DNA of 64,000 nucleotides from Thioalkalivibrio sulfidiphilus HL-EbGr7 (GTDB lineage: Bacteria > Pseudomonadota > Gammaproteobacteria > Ectothiorhodospirales > Ectothiorhodospiraceae), in assembly GCF_000021985.1 (NCBI RefSeq), contig NC_011901.1:2418001-2482000 (forward strand), given 5' to 3'. The number at the start of each line of letters is the position of its first letter. Position 1 is the stretch's first letter. The translations under genes and the position numbers were made by a program. The notes below the pieces were generated by a model. That model did no database searches and was not told the DNA's origin. It saw nothing but the letters and a program-made list of their open reading frames with translations. Of the stretch, positions 1 to 11,020 are shown piece after piece.

Positions 1-491
1 CCGGCCAGGGCCGTATCCACCTGGGCGGTGCCCAGCAGCAGCCAGGGGAAGCCGGTGAGGAACCAGCCCCGCCACCATTCCCACAGCACCCAGGCGGCCG
101 GGAAACACAGCACCAGGGCCGCAACCGGCAGGCGCGGGGCGAAGCGGGCCAGCAGGTAGCCGAGCAGCGCCGGATACAGGGCCAGCACCGCCACGAACAG
201 GGCGGTGATCAGGGCCGCCAGGGGCGCGATGGCGGAACCGAACAGGTGCAGGCTGTAATAGATCCACGAGACCCCCGCGCCGAACATCCCCAGACCGAAC
301 AGGTAGCCCCGCCACGCGGCCCGGCCCGGCGCCTGGTCCCACCACAGCAGGAACAGCGCCGCCGGCGCCAGCACGGCGAACACGCGCAGTTCATAGGGGG
401 CGAAGGCCAGGCTCAGCGACACGCCAGCGATCAGGGCCAGGAGATGGCCGAGACAGGGACGGGCCTCGAGGAAGGAGATGACCGGGTTCAT
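1..491 (-). CDS. lnt: apolipoprotein N-acyltransferase, 3' part beyond the window
   Basis: Last step of lipoprotein maturation: transfer of a fatty acyl chain to the N-terminal cysteine of apolipoproteins in the inner membrane. I translated 163 N-terminal residues from the ATG at 491. They form hydrophobic helices and contain GVSWIYYSLHLFG and TGFPWLLLG, typical of the Lnt membrane region. The nitrilase-like catalytic domain (Glu-Lys-Cys) lies outside the window, so activity cannot be judged. It follows corC on the same strand, as in the ybeZ-ybeY-ybeX-lnt cluster of E. coli, here separated by a repeat hairpin. Confidence 0.9.
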   Translation of the reverse strand, partial: MNPVISFLEARPCLGHLLALIAGVSLSLAFAPYELRVFAVLAPAALFLLWWDQAPGRAAWRGYLFGLGMFGAGVSWIYYSLHLFGSAIAPLAALITALFVAVLALYPALLGYLLARFAPRLPVAALVLCFPAAWVLWEWWRGWFLTGFPWLLLGTAQVDTALA

Positions 492-553
492 CGGATCAGG
501 CACGGGTTCGGATTCGGCCGGTAGTGTACCGGATGGGCGTGAAGGCAGGATAA

Positions 554-689
554 AAGCCCTGAACGCAAAGACGCGAAGGCGCCAAGAACGCAAAAAAGCT
601 CAATTGATACTTATGAAAACCCGGAACAAAGCATCAGCAAAACCTTCGCGTTCCTTTGCGTCTTCGCGTCTTTGCGTCGAGGGCCTTTA
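554..689. repeat. octamer-unit inverted-repeat hairpin between corC and lnt
   Basis: The left arm (about 561-594) is built of 8-nt units such as ACGCAAAG and ACGCGAAG. The right arm (about 644-680) is roughly its reverse complement (GCGTCTTCGCGTCTTTGCGT). Outer flanks AAAGCCCT and AGGGCCTTT also pair. The element overlaps the corC stop codon and fills most of the gap to lnt. It belongs to the same class as the elements near 4636, 46021, 52170 and 53930. Confidence 0.75.
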
Positions 690-1556
690 CTCCCCGTCCA
701 CCGTCGGCTCCACATCCTCCCGCAGCCGCATCTCCAGCAGGTGCACGCGACGATTGTCAGCGCGCAGGACGCGCACCTGGAAGCGGTCGAACACCAGTTC
801 GTCGCCGCGCTTGGGCACGTGGCCGAAGCGGTTGACCACCAGGCCGCCGATGGTGTCGAACTCCTCCTCGCTGTAGTCGGTGGAGAAGTACTGGTTGAAC
901 TCGTCGATGGGGGTGAGCGCCTTGACCGTGTAGCGGCCGCTGGGGTGACGCATGATGTGGGTGAGGTAGTCCTCGATGTCGTGCTCGTCGTCGATCTCGC
1001 CGACGATCTGCTCCAGCACGTCCTCGATGGTCACCAGCCCCGCCACGCCGCCGTACTCGTCCACCACGATGGCCATGTGGTTGCGGCTGTTGCGGAACTC
1101 CTTGAGCAGCACGTTCAGACGCTTGCTCTCCGGCACGAACACCGCCGGGCGCAGCACGTCGCGCATGTCGAAGTCTTCGGTGTTGCCGTCCACGAAATAG
1201 CGCAGCAGGTCCTTGGCCAGCAGGATGCCCAGCACCTCGTCGCGGCTGTCGCCCACCACCGGAAAACGGGAATGGGCCGACTCGGTGATCACCGGCAGGA
1301 TATCCATCAGCTGTCCGTCGCCGCGCACCACGTCCATCTGCGCCCGGGGCACCATGATGTCGCGCACCTGCATCTCGGCCACCTGCAGCACGCCCTCGAT
1401 CATGCCCAGGGCATCCGGATCCAGGATCTCCCGCTGGTGCGCGCTGCGCAGCAGGTCGATGAGCTGCGCCCGGTCGCGGGGCTCACCGGTGAAGGCAAGA
1501 CTCAGGCGTTCCAGCCAGTTCCTCAGGGGCGGTGCGTTTCTTGATTTGTCGTTCAT
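687..1556 (-). CDS. corC: CorC/HlyC-type CBS-domain protein (YbeX)
   Basis: 289 aa. After an N-terminal stretch (residues 1-50) come two CBS domains (about 60-185; VRDIMVPRAQMDVV, then VVDEYGGVAGLVTIEDVLEQ) and a C-terminal CorC_HlyC domain (about 200-285). The family is linked to Mg2+/Co2+ efflux; in the ybeZ-ybeY-ybeX cluster it is also linked genetically to ribosome maintenance. I start at the ATG at 1556 (MNDKSRNAPP). A longer reading frame to 1598 would add only residues encoded by the adjacent CAAGAGA-type repeat. The stop codon lies inside the next repeat. Confidence 0.9.
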   Translation of the reverse strand: MNDKSRNAPPLRNWLERLSLAFTGEPRDRAQLIDLLRSAHQREILDPDALGMIEGVLQVAEMQVRDIMVPRAQMDVVRGDGQLMDILPVITESAHSRFPVVGDSRDEVLGILLAKDLLRYFVDGNTEDFDMRDVLRPAVFVPESKRLNVLLKEFRNSRNHMAIVVDEYGGVAGLVTIEDVLEQIVGEIDDEHDIEDYLTHIMRHPSGRYTVKALTPIDEFNQYFSTDYSEEEFDTIGGLVVNRFGHVPKRGDELVFDRFQVRVLRADNRRVHLLEMRLREDVEPTVDGE

Positions 1557-1570
1557 AAAAGAAAGCGTTA

Positions 1571-1680
1571 GATACAAGAGACAAGAGACAAGAGGCAAGA
1601 TCGGGGACGCGTGGCTTCGACGGCCTCAGCGTCGACCCCAGGGCCTTTTCTTGCCTCTTGTATCTTGCATCTTGTCTCTA
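1571..1680. repeat. heptamer-unit hairpin (CAAGAGA type) between ybeY and corC
   Basis: The left arm at 1571-1600 is made of CAAGAGA/CAAGAGG units after a GATA lead. The right arm at 1649-1680 is built of CTTGTCT/CTTGTAT/CTTGCAT-like units and is nearly its reverse complement. The intervening loop is about 48 nt. It fills the gap between the corC start and the ybeY stop, so it would be transcribed within the operon unless it terminates or processes the mRNA. A second element of the same unit type lies at 42624-42725. Confidence 0.85.
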
Positions 1681-1685
1681 GTCCT

Positions 1686-2135
1686 TTATTCATAGGGATT
1701 TTCATAACCGAGCCCGGACAGTATCTCTTTTTCGAGGGCCTCCATGCGGGCCGCCTCGGCGTCTTCGATGTGGTCGTGGCCCTGCAGATGCAGCATGCCG
1801 TGGATCACCATGTGGGCCCAGTGGGCCTCGGCGGTCTTGCCCTGCTCGGCGGCCTCGCGCAGCACCACCGGGGCGCAGATCACCAGATCGCCCAGGTGGC
1901 CCTCGGCGAACTCCGGCGGCGCCTCGAAGGGAAAGGACAGCACATTGGTCGGGCCCTGCTTGTGACGGTAGGTGCCGTTGAGTTCGGCACTCTCGGCCTC
2001 GTCCACCACGCGGATCACCACCGAGGCCTCGTCCTCATCGCCCTGCCAGGCGGCGGCGGCCCAGCGTTCCAGGGACGCCTCGACAGGGATGTCCGCGGCC
2101 TCGCTGGCCAGCTGGATCTCGGTGTGCAGCGCCAT
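1686..2135 (-). CDS. ybeY: endoribonuclease YbeY
   Basis: 149 aa. Single-strand-specific metal-dependent endoribonuclease involved in 16S rRNA 3'-end maturation and 70S quality control. The zinc-binding signature HGMLHLQGHDH (three histidines) lies at about residues 114-124, and the upstream GDLVICAPVV strand is typical. The length matches the family. The gene starts 9 nt after the ybeZ stop, indicating co-transcription and probably translational coupling. Confidence 0.95.
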   Translation of the reverse strand: MALHTEIQLASEAADIPVEASLERWAAAAWQGDEDEASVVIRVVDEAESAELNGTYRHKQGPTNVLSFPFEAPPEFAEGHLGDLVICAPVVLREAAEQGKTAEAHWAHMVIHGMLHLQGHDHIEDAEAARMEALEKEILSGLGYENPYE

Positions 2136-2143
2136 GGCGTTGC

Positions 2144-3148
2144 TCAGTCCCCGCCCTTCTTCTCGTCTTTCTCGTAGGCCTCGATGATCCGCTGCACAAG
2201 CGGATGACGCACCACGTCCCGGGAAGTGAAGAACGTAAAGCTCACGCCATTCACGTCCTTGAGCACCTCGATCACGTGGCGCAGGCCGGACTGGCGATGA
2301 TGCGGCAGGTCCGTCTGGGTGACGTCGCCGTTGACCACCGCCGTGGAGCCGAAACCGATGCGGGTGAGGAACATCTTCATCTGCTCGGTGGTGGTGTTCT
2401 GGGCCTCGTCCAGGATCACGAAGGCATCGTTCAGGGTACGCCCGCGCATGTAGGCGAGCGGCGCCACCTCGATGACGTTGCGCTCCATGAGCTTGGCCAC
2501 GGTGTCGAAGCCCAGCATCTCGTAGAGGGCGTCGTACATGGGGCGCAGGTAGGGATCGATCTTCTGGGCGAGATCCCCGGGCAGGAAGCCCAGACGCTCG
2601 CCCGCCTCCACCGCCGGGCGCACCAGCACCAGGCGTCGCACCCGGTCGGTCTCCAGGGCCTCCACAGCGGCGGCCACAGCCAGGTAGGTCTTGCCGGTGC
2701 CGGCGGGGCCGATGCCGAAGTTGAGGTCATGGCTGCGGATGTGCCTGAGGTAGCGCATCTGGTTCGTGCCCCGGCCACGGATGATGCCCTTGCGCAGATG
2801 CAGGGCCATGTCTTCCGGCGCCTGCGCCTCGGCCCGCTCCAGCAGCCGGTCCACGCCGGACTCCTGCAGGTGCAGGTGCACCCGCTGGGGCGACAGGGTC
2901 TCGCGGGCGGTGTCCCGGTACAGGTCCTTGAGCAGCTCCGCCGCCGCCTGGGCGGGGCGGGGATCGCCGATCACGTTGAAGTGGTTGCCGCGGCTGTTGA
3001 TCTCCACACCCAGGCGCTGCTCCAGCAGACGCAGGTGCTCGTCGAACTGGCCGCACAGGTTGGCGAGCCGCAGGTTGTCCGCCGGCTCCAGGACGATTTC
3101 CAGGGTGACGGGCAGATCGGCAGGGGCAGGGTCGGGGGAAGGATTCAA
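2144..3148 (-). CDS. ybeZ: PhoH-like ATPase YbeZ
   Basis: 334 aa. PhoH-family P-loop NTPase. The N-terminal half (about 1-110) holds a KH-like region; the ATPase domain has Walker [12 protein letters not shown] near residue 148 and a Walker-B-like [11 protein letters not shown] near 248. YbeZ is known as a partner of YbeY in rRNA processing, and the adjacent ybeY fits that. Highly charged C terminus ([10 protein letters not shown]). An NTPase of this length and layout in this cluster is unambiguous. Confidence 0.93.
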   Translation of the reverse strand: MNPSPDPAPADLPVTLEIVLEPADNLRLANLCGQFDEHLRLLEQRLGVEINSRGNHFNVIGDPRPAQAAAELLKDLYRDTARETLSPQRVHLHLQESGVDRLLERAEAQAPEDMALHLRKGIIRGRGTNQMRYLRHIRSHDLNFGIGPAGTGKTYLAVAAAVEALETDRVRRLVLVRPAVEAGERLGFLPGDLAQKIDPYLRPMYDALYEMLGFDTVAKLMERNVIEVAPLAYMRGRTLNDAFVILDEAQNTTTEQMKMFLTRIGFGSTAVVNGDVTQTDLPHHRQSGLRHVIEVLKDVNGVSFTFFTSRDVVRHPLVQRIIEAYEKDEKKGGD

Positions 3149-3202
3149 GAGGCCAGGATTACCGGGAATTGAGGACTATGGAAGGATTATAGAACGCAAG
3201 GC

Positions 3203-3286
3203 GATTCAAGATTCAACATTCAAGATTCAAAGGAAAAATCTACCCCTTCAACCCACTTTGAATATTGAATCTTGAATATTGAATTC
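3203..3286. repeat. heptamer-unit hairpin (GATTCAA type) entering the miaB 3' end
   Basis: The left arm at 3203-3233 reads as GATTCAA, GATTCAA, CATTCAA, GATTCAA. The right arm at 3256-3286 is nearly the reverse complement (TTGAATATTGAATCTTGAAT). The miaB reading frame stops at 3248, so its last codons are supplied by the right arm. The element is visibly AT-richer than the surrounding DNA. Confidence 0.85.
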
Positions 3287-4609
3287 GGCGTCAAGCCGCC
3301 CCCTCAGGGAATTGGCCAGCGCCTGCGTGATGTGCACGTCCACGAACCGGCCCGCCAGTTCCGCTGCGCCGTCGAAATTGACCACTCGGTTGTTGGCGGT
3401 GCGTCCGGCCATCTGGGCGGGGTCCTTCTTCGACGGACCTTCCACCAGGATGCGCTGACGGCTGCCCACCATGGACTGGCTGATGGCCTGGGCCATCTCG
3501 TTGATGCGCGCCTGAAGACGCGCCAGGCGTGCCTTCTTCACCTCCAGGGGCACGTCGTCCGGCAGGGAGGATGCGGGCGTGCCGGGGCGGCGGCTGTAGA
3601 TGAAGCTGAAGGACTGGTCGAAGCCCACCTGCTCGATCAGTTCCATGGTGGCCTCGAAATCGGCATCGGTCTCGCCGGGGAAGCCGACGATGAAGTCCGA
3701 GGACAGGGAGATGTCCGGACGGGCCTCCCGCAGGCGGCGGATCTTGGACTTGTATTCCAGCGCCGTGTGGCCGCGCTTCATGGCGGCCAGGATGCGGTCG
3801 GAACCGCTCTGCACCGGCAGGTGCACGTGGCTCACCAGCTCCGGCACCTCGGCGAAGGCCCGGATCAGGCTGTCGGAGAACTCCACCGGGTGGGAGGTGG
3901 TAAAGCGGATGCGCTCGATGCCGTCCACCGCCGCCACGTAGTGGATCAGCAGGGCCAGGTCGGCGATCTCGCCGTCGTGCATGGGGCCCCGGTAGGCGTT
4001 GACGTTCTGCCCCAGCAGGTTGATCTCGCGCACCCCCTGGGCGGCCAGCTGGGCCACCTCGGCGAGCACGTCGTCGAAGGGCCGGCTGATCTCCTCGCCC
4101 CGGGTGTAGGGCACCACGCAGAAGGTGCAGTACTTGGAGCAGCCTTCCATGATGGACACGAAGGCCGAGGGGCCCTCGGCCCGGGGCTCGGGCAGGCGGT
4201 CGAACTTCTCGATCTCCGGGAAGGAGATGTCCACCACCGGCAGGCCCTTGAGGCGCGCCGAACGCACCATCTCCGGCAACCGGTGCAGGGTCTGGGGGCC
4301 GAACACCACGTCCACGAAGGGCGCCCGTTCGCGCAGGGCCTCGCCTTCCTGGCTGGCCACGCAGCCGCCCACGCCGATCACCACCCCCGGGCGGGCCTCT
4401 TTCAGGGCACGCCAGCGGCCCAGCAGGGAGAACACCTTCTCCTGGGCCTTTTCGCGGATGGAGCAGGTGTTGAGCAGCAGCACATCCGCCTGCTCCGGGT
4501 CATCGGTCAGCACCATGCCCTCGGACTCACGCAGCACGTCCAGCATCTTGCCGGAGTCGTACTCGTTCATCTGACAACCGTGGGTCTGGATGTATACCTT
4601 GCTGCTCAT
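3248..4609 (-). CDS. miaB: tRNA-2-methylthio-N6-isopentenyladenosine-37 synthase MiaB
   Basis: 453 aa radical-SAM methylthiotransferase acting on i6A37 of tRNAs. N-terminal UPF0004 domain begins [20 protein letters not shown]; the radical-SAM cluster motif CSKYCTFC lies near residue 155; the C-terminal TRAM domain ends near [13 protein letters not shown] start at the ATG at 4609; upstream in-frame codons run into a repeat and do not resemble the family. The last 12-13 residues ([12 protein letters not shown]) are encoded by the GATTCAA hairpin rather than by family sequence. Confidence 0.96.
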   Translation of the reverse strand: MSSKVYIQTHGCQMNEYDSGKMLDVLRESEGMVLTDDPEQADVLLLNTCSIREKAQEKVFSLLGRWRALKEARPGVVIGVGGCVASQEGEALRERAPFVDVVFGPQTLHRLPEMVRSARLKGLPVVDISFPEIEKFDRLPEPRAEGPSAFVSIMEGCSKYCTFCVVPYTRGEEISRPFDDVLAEVAQLAAQGVREINLLGQNVNAYRGPMHDGEIADLALLIHYVAAVDGIERIRFTTSHPVEFSDSLIRAFAEVPELVSHVHLPVQSGSDRILAAMKRGHTALEYKSKIRRLREARPDISLSSDFIVGFPGETDADFEATMELIEQVGFDQSFSFIYSRRPGTPASSLPDDVPLEVKKARLARLQARINEMAQAISQSMVGSRQRILVEGPSKKDPAQMAGRTANNRVVNFDGAAELAGRFVDVHITQALANSLRGRLDAEFNIQDSIFKVG

Positions 4610-4635
4610 GTGTGCTGAATGACCAAAAAGCATGA

Positions 4636-4711
4636 GTCCGCGAATGAACGCAAAATCAACGCGAATAAGACCAGCGCTCTCTTTCGCGTCCATTCGCGTT
4701 CATTTGCGGAC
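4636..4711. repeat. octamer-class hairpin between ssb and miaB
   Basis: Long imperfect palindrome. GTCCGCGAATGAACGCAAAA at 4636-4655 faces CGCGTTCATTTGCGGAC ending at 4711, with arms of about 29 nt and a loop of about 17 nt. It lies between the ssb stop and the miaB start, where it may act as a terminator or mRNA processing site. Composition (GCGAA, CGCAAA) links it to the elements at 554 and 46021. Confidence 0.8.
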
Positions 4712-4725
4712 CCATTACAGGTTTT

Positions 4726-5193
4726 TTAGAACGGAATCTCGTCGTCGAAATCGTCGGACATGGAGGAACGGGCCGGGGCCTCCTGACGGCCACCACCACC
4801 ACCCTGGCGGGACTGGCTGGGCGCATCGTCGAAGCCGCCGGTGCCGCCGCTGCCGCCACGCCCGCCGAGCATCTGCATGTCGCTGGCGATGATCTCGGTG
4901 GTGTAGCGGTCCTGGCCGTCCTGACCCTGCCACTTGCGGGTCTGCAGGCGGCCTTCCACGTAGATCTGGGAACCCTTCTTCAGGTACTCGCCGGCGATCT
5001 CGGCCAGCTTGCCGTAGAAGGTGACCCGGTGCCACTCGGTCTTCTCCTGGCGCTCGCCGCTGTTCTTGTCCTTCCAGCTCTCGGTGGTCGCCAGGCTCAC
5101 GTTGGCCACGGCGTTGCCGCTCGGCATGTACTTGACCTCCGGGTCGTTGCCCAGATTGCCCACCAGAATGACCTTGTTGACGCCTCGTGCCAT
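4726..5193 (-). CDS. ssb: single-stranded DNA-binding protein
   Basis: 155 aa. OB-fold domain in residues 1-110 ([40 protein letters not shown]), then a Gly/Gln-rich flexible linker and the acidic C-terminal tip DDFDDEIPF that recruits replication and repair partners. Full length. It lies downstream of the MFS gene on the same strand, with uvrA divergent, the order also seen in pseudomonads. Confidence 0.97.
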   Translation of the reverse strand: MARGVNKVILVGNLGNDPEVKYMPSGNAVANVSLATTESWKDKNSGERQEKTEWHRVTFYGKLAEIAGEYLKKGSQIYVEGRLQTRKWQGQDGQDRYTTEIIASDMQMLGGRGGSGGTGGFDDAPSQSRQGGGGGRQEAPARSSMSDDFDDEIPF

Positions 5194-5282
5194 GCGCTTC
5201 GCTCCTGTGCTTGGGTGTCGTGCCGGCTCCCTGCCCGCGTGAACCAGAAACCAAAGGGGGATTGTATCAGGCCGCCCCGCCC

Positions 5283-6659
5283 TCAGGCCACGGCAAACCG
5301 GCGCAGGGCCGCCTCGTCCAGGGCGTGGCGCTCCACCTTGAGGTAGGCCATGCCCTCCTCCCCGATCACCACCGCCTCGGCCACCCCGCGCACGGCGGTG
5401 AGCTTCATGGCCAGGCTCTCGGCCTCCTTCTCCGCCAGGGTGCCCACGTTGAGCACGTAGCTAGACAGATACCGGGGCCGGCGCATGCTCATGGCCAGCC
5501 CCAGCCAGATCAGGGTCCCCAGGGCGCCCAGCAGGAACACCCCCTGCACCCCGTACCGGGCATGCAGCAGGCCGCCCACGGCCCCGCCCACGAAGATGCC
5601 CAGGAACTGGGTGCTGGAATAGACCCCCATGGCGGTGCCCTTGCGGTCCGGGGGGGCCATCTTGGCGATCAGGGACGGCAGGCTCGCCTCCAGCAGGTTG
5701 AAGGCGGCGAAGAACACGAACAGGGCCACCACCAGCCAGACCATGGAGCCGCCGTTGCCCGCCAGGGCCAGCTGGGCCACGCCCAGCACGGCGATGGCGC
5801 CCACGAACACCGGTTTCATGCGCCGGTGTTTCTCCGCGTAGATGATGAACGGCACCATGGCGAAGAACCCCGCCAGCAGCACCGGCAGATAGATCCACCA
5901 GTGCTGGGCCGAGTCCAGCCCCAGGCTGTCGCGCAGCAACAGGGGCAGCACCACGAAGTTGGCGGTCAGCACCATGTGCAGCACGAAGATGCCCGCGTCC
6001 AGGCGCAGCAGCTGGGGGTCGCGCAGCACATCGCCGAAGGAGCCCGGCACCGCCTGGGCATCCCGGTGCACCCTGGCCGTCACCGGCGTGGGGATCAGCA
6101 GCAGGGTGATGCCGATGGCCACGATGGCCAGCAGGGCCGTGAGCCAGAAGATCCCCGACACCCCCACCCAGCGGTCCAGCACCGGTCCTGCCACCAGGGC
6201 CACGGAGAAGGACACGCCGATGGTCAGCCCGATGATGGCCATGACCTTGGTGCGATGCTCCTCCCGGGTGAGATCCGCCGCCAGGGCCAGCACCACCGCC
6301 GCGATGGCCCCGGCCCCCTGCAGGGCCCGCCCGGCGATCACCCCGTAGATGGAATCGGACACCGCCGCCAGCACACTGCCCGCCGCGAACACCAGCAGGC
6401 CGGCCACCATCACCGGCTTGCGCCCGACGCGGTCAGAAAGCACTCCCAGCGGGATCTGCAGCAGGGCCTGGGTGAGGCCGTAGATGCCGATGGCCAGCCC
6501 CACCAGGAAGGGGGTCACATGGGCCAGCCCCTCGGCGTACAGGGCAAACACCGGCAGGATCATGAACAGCCCCAGCATGCGCACCGCGTAGATACTGGCC
6601 AGGGCGCCGGAGGCGCGCAGCTCGGCGGGGCTCAGGGAATCGGAATAGCCTGATTGCAT
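5283..6659 (-). CDS. MFS transporter, YajR-like with C-terminal ferredoxin-like domain
   Basis: 458 aa, about 12 membrane helices. MFS motif A is visible between helices 2 and 3 ([11 protein letters not shown] near residues 72-82). The soluble C-terminal region (about 390-458; [20 protein letters not shown]) resembles the YAM domain of E. coli YajR. The substrate is unknown. The conserved placement between ssb and uvrA is positional only and does not show a repair role. The start ATG at 6659 faces the large repeat-filled interval. Confidence 0.85.
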   Translation of the reverse strand: MQSGYSDSLSPAELRASGALASIYAVRMLGLFMILPVFALYAEGLAHVTPFLVGLAIGIYGLTQALLQIPLGVLSDRVGRKPVMVAGLLVFAAGSVLAAVSDSIYGVIAGRALQGAGAIAAVVLALAADLTREEHRTKVMAIIGLTIGVSFSVALVAGPVLDRWVGVSGIFWLTALLAIVAIGITLLLIPTPVTARVHRDAQAVPGSFGDVLRDPQLLRLDAGIFVLHMVLTANFVVLPLLLRDSLGLDSAQHWWIYLPVLLAGFFAMVPFIIYAEKHRRMKPVFVGAIAVLGVAQLALAGNGGSMVWLVVALFVFFAAFNLLEASLPSLIAKMAPPDRKGTAMGVYSSTQFLGIFVGGAVGGLLHARYGVQGVFLLGALGTLIWLGLAMSMRRPRYLSSYVLNVGTLAEKEAESLAMKLTAVRGVAEAVVIGEEGMAYLKVERHALDEAALRRFAVA

Positions 6660-6854
6660 GGGGTCTTGGGTGGTCCTTGGATTCTGGGTCTACGCCGGGC
6701 CTGAGGGGGCCCGGACAGGGCGGGTATCTTAGCAGACTGGGGGGCTGGGGGAGGTTTGTCGGGGCTGGGAGGAGTCGTTTTTGGGGGCCGGGCGTCAGAG
6801 GGGTATCGGTGTAGATTGCTGACGGCTGGGGTTTGAGGATTAAGCGAAGATAAG

Positions 6855-7563
6855 GTCAAAGGCTTCCGATCCCCGTTGCACGGGGCTCGGGTTACTTTTG
6901 TTCGGCGCATCCCTGCGCCTCACCCCTTTGGGCTTGCGCGCAAAATCGCTCCCGGCGATTTTGTCTTGCTTGTCCAAGAAAAGTAACCAAAAGAAGGACA
7001 CCCTGATGCCGCACCCGCTGTTCGCGGGTGCCCTGCGTTGCTCGGCTTCGAGGGGGTCGCCTGACAGGCCGTCCATGGCCTGGCAGGCGACGCGCCGCGT
7101 CCCTGCGGCGCCCCTTCGGGCTTTTTCCCTCGAAGCCTGCGCTACTCGGTGCGGCATAAGGGGGGGAGGCAGGTCAAAACCGCTTCGATCTGCTTTGGGT
7201 TTTCATTGTAGGAGCCCCGACCCCGGGGCGAATGGTAGGAAATTCGCCCCGGGGTCGGGGCTCCTACAAAACCAGGCAATACAACACACCTTGTGGGGGT
7301 TGCTGCCTTTGACGTCCCTCCCCGTTTTTCTCGCCGAGCACGGGGGTGTTCCGGGGTTAAAGCCCGCAGGGGCGCCGCAAGGATGCGGCGCGTCGGCTGC
7401 CAGGCCATGGACGGCCTGTCAGCCGACCTCCCCGGAACACCCCCGCGCGCAGGGCACCCCGCAGGGGCGAGAAAGTCGGGTGTCCTTTCTTTGGTTACTT
7501 TCTTTGGACAAGCAAAGAAAGTAACCCGAGCCCCGCGAAAAGCGGGGATCGGAAGCCTTTGAC
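6855..7563. repeat. composite element: two inverted copies of a branched palindromic repeat
   Basis: The left end (GTCAAAGGCTTCCGATCCCC at 6855) recurs in reverse complement at the right end (to 7563). Both copies share a core hairpin, TGACAGGCCGTCCATGGCC, and CGCCGC/GCGGCG and GGTTACTTT/AAAGTAACC pairs. Around the core each copy has its own stems: left, ATGCCGCACC/GGTGCGGCAT (7006-7015/7148-7157) and GGCTTCGAGGG/CCCTCGAAGCC (7044-7054/7127-7137); right, TTTCTCGCC/GGCGAGAAA (7327-7335/7466-7474) and a 15-bp stem (7342-7356/7430-7444). Stem sequences differ but pairing is kept. The left copy has about 60 extra bases after its first GGTTACTTTT. Confidence 0.85.
7207..7268. repeat. REP-like perfect palindrome
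   Basis: 27-bp arms at 7207-7233 and 7242-7268 are exact reverse complements, separated by 8 nt. The arm begins TGTAGGAGCCCCGACCCC. This form (TAGGAGC followed by a GC-rich palindrome) is typical of REP/BIME elements in gammaproteobacteria. It lies exactly between the two copies of the branched repeat. No REP-associated transposase gene is in the window. Confidence 0.85.
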
Positions 7564-7694
7564 TTTGAGGCCCTTGAATCCCCAAAAAACACATCACCCC
7601 TCACCTTAGCCCCACCCCACCCCGCAGTGTTAAGCTAACACGTTTGCGCGACTCCCCTATCCCACGCCCCAACGGCTGCCAGACCCGACACCCC

Positions 7695-10544
<2,850 letters not shown>

Positions 10545-10725
10545 AACACCCGCGAGTGTCGACTTCCTTTACACAACACCAAACACGCAGTTCACGGGCT
10601 CGCACGGCCAACGCCCAACACCACACGCCCATTAAGCCCTGTTTTTCAATGCATTAGAAGAAGACCCGGCGACAGCCAAGGATGCGGGATGTGTGCTAGA
10701 GAGGGATTTCACACAGGCCACAAGA

Positions 10726-10741
10726 TGTGAACCCCATCACA
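10726..10741. promoter_or_regulatory. CRP-like palindromic operator TGTGA-N6-TCACA
   Basis: TGTGAACCCCATCACA matches the CRP/Vfr/Clp-family consensus TGTGA-N6-TCACA in all ten defined positions. It lies about 100 bp upstream of the sigma-54-type promoter, the usual distance for an activator of such promoters, so PrsR could be the true ligand. A similar site occurs at 60973-60988 in the other PEP-CTERM intergenic region. Confidence 0.5.
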
Positions 10742-10833
10742 TTGTCGGGCCGATTAACACTTCTCACCCACTATGGTGAGCATCGCTGAAGTCAGACCAC
10801 ATATCCTATTGTTTTTACTGGTATTTTTAGATC

Positions 10834-10849
10834 TGGCACGGCTAGTGCG
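10834..10849 (+). promoter_or_regulatory. sigma-54-type -24/-12 promoter
   Basis: TGGCACGGCTAGTGCG matches TGGCACG-N4-TTGCW with one mismatch in the -12 element (GTGC for TTGC) and the required GG-N10-GC spacing. It is the only such match I noticed in this interval and lies about 170 bp upstream of the PEP-CTERM start. RpoN/PrsR control of PEP-CTERM genes is known in other species, and a prsR gene is at 54136. Confidence 0.65.
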
Positions 10850-11020
10850 TTATGAAAGACAACTGGACTCAGCTGACCTCTCAGCCCTGAATCACGGACA
10901 GATCCAGACCAGACACAGCAGGGAGGGTGGCACAGATGTCAGAGCAACATCTGAGCCGAAACGGAGGGCTTGAAGACCAAACCCTCATCACAACAGCAAA
11001 TTGACGAAGGAAGTACGACA

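Larger units (their letters stand above)
6660..7694. other. 1 kb non-coding interval between MFS gene and uvrA
   Basis: No credible gene. Short open frames are translations of a repeat and lack ribosome sites. Contents in order: about 190 bp of plain GC-rich sequence, a large composite inverted repeat (6855-7563) with a perfect palindrome at its centre, then about 130 bp upstream of uvrA with a small inverted repeat GTGTTAAGCTAACAC at 7627-7641 that could be an operator. I looked for a LexA-type box (CTGT-N8-ACAG) in front of uvrA and saw none. Confidence 0.7.
10545..11020. other. intergenic region upstream of PEP-CTERM gene
   Basis: 476 bp without a convincing gene. It holds the perfect TGTGA-N6-TCACA site (10726-10741), an inverted repeat CTCACC-N6-GGTGAG (10763-10780), a sigma-54-type promoter (10834-10849) and, in the presumed leader, a small hairpin AGATGT-N7-ACATCT (about 10935-10953). 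I see no clear terminator after uvrA. Confidence 0.6.

Noticed and set aside
672-4618. Long His/Leu/Val-rich open frames on the plus strand opposite corC, ybeZ and miaB
   Set aside because: They are antisense frames of high-GC genes, have no ribosome sites and show no family features; the minus-strand genes explain the DNA fully.
6840-7604. Small proteins with CQAMDGLSAD-type sequence between the MFS gene and uvrA
   Set aside because: They are translations of the branched palindromic repeat on both strands; no ribosome sites and no consistent frame between copies.
7600-7694. LexA box upstream of uvrA
   Set aside because: No CTGT-N8-ACAG-like site found; only a short GTGTTA/TAACAC inverted repeat.
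10773-10973. 66-codon frame upstream of the PEP-CTERM gene
   Set aside because: It overlaps the sigma-54-type promoter and regulatory palindromes, lacks a ribosome site and has no recognisable features.
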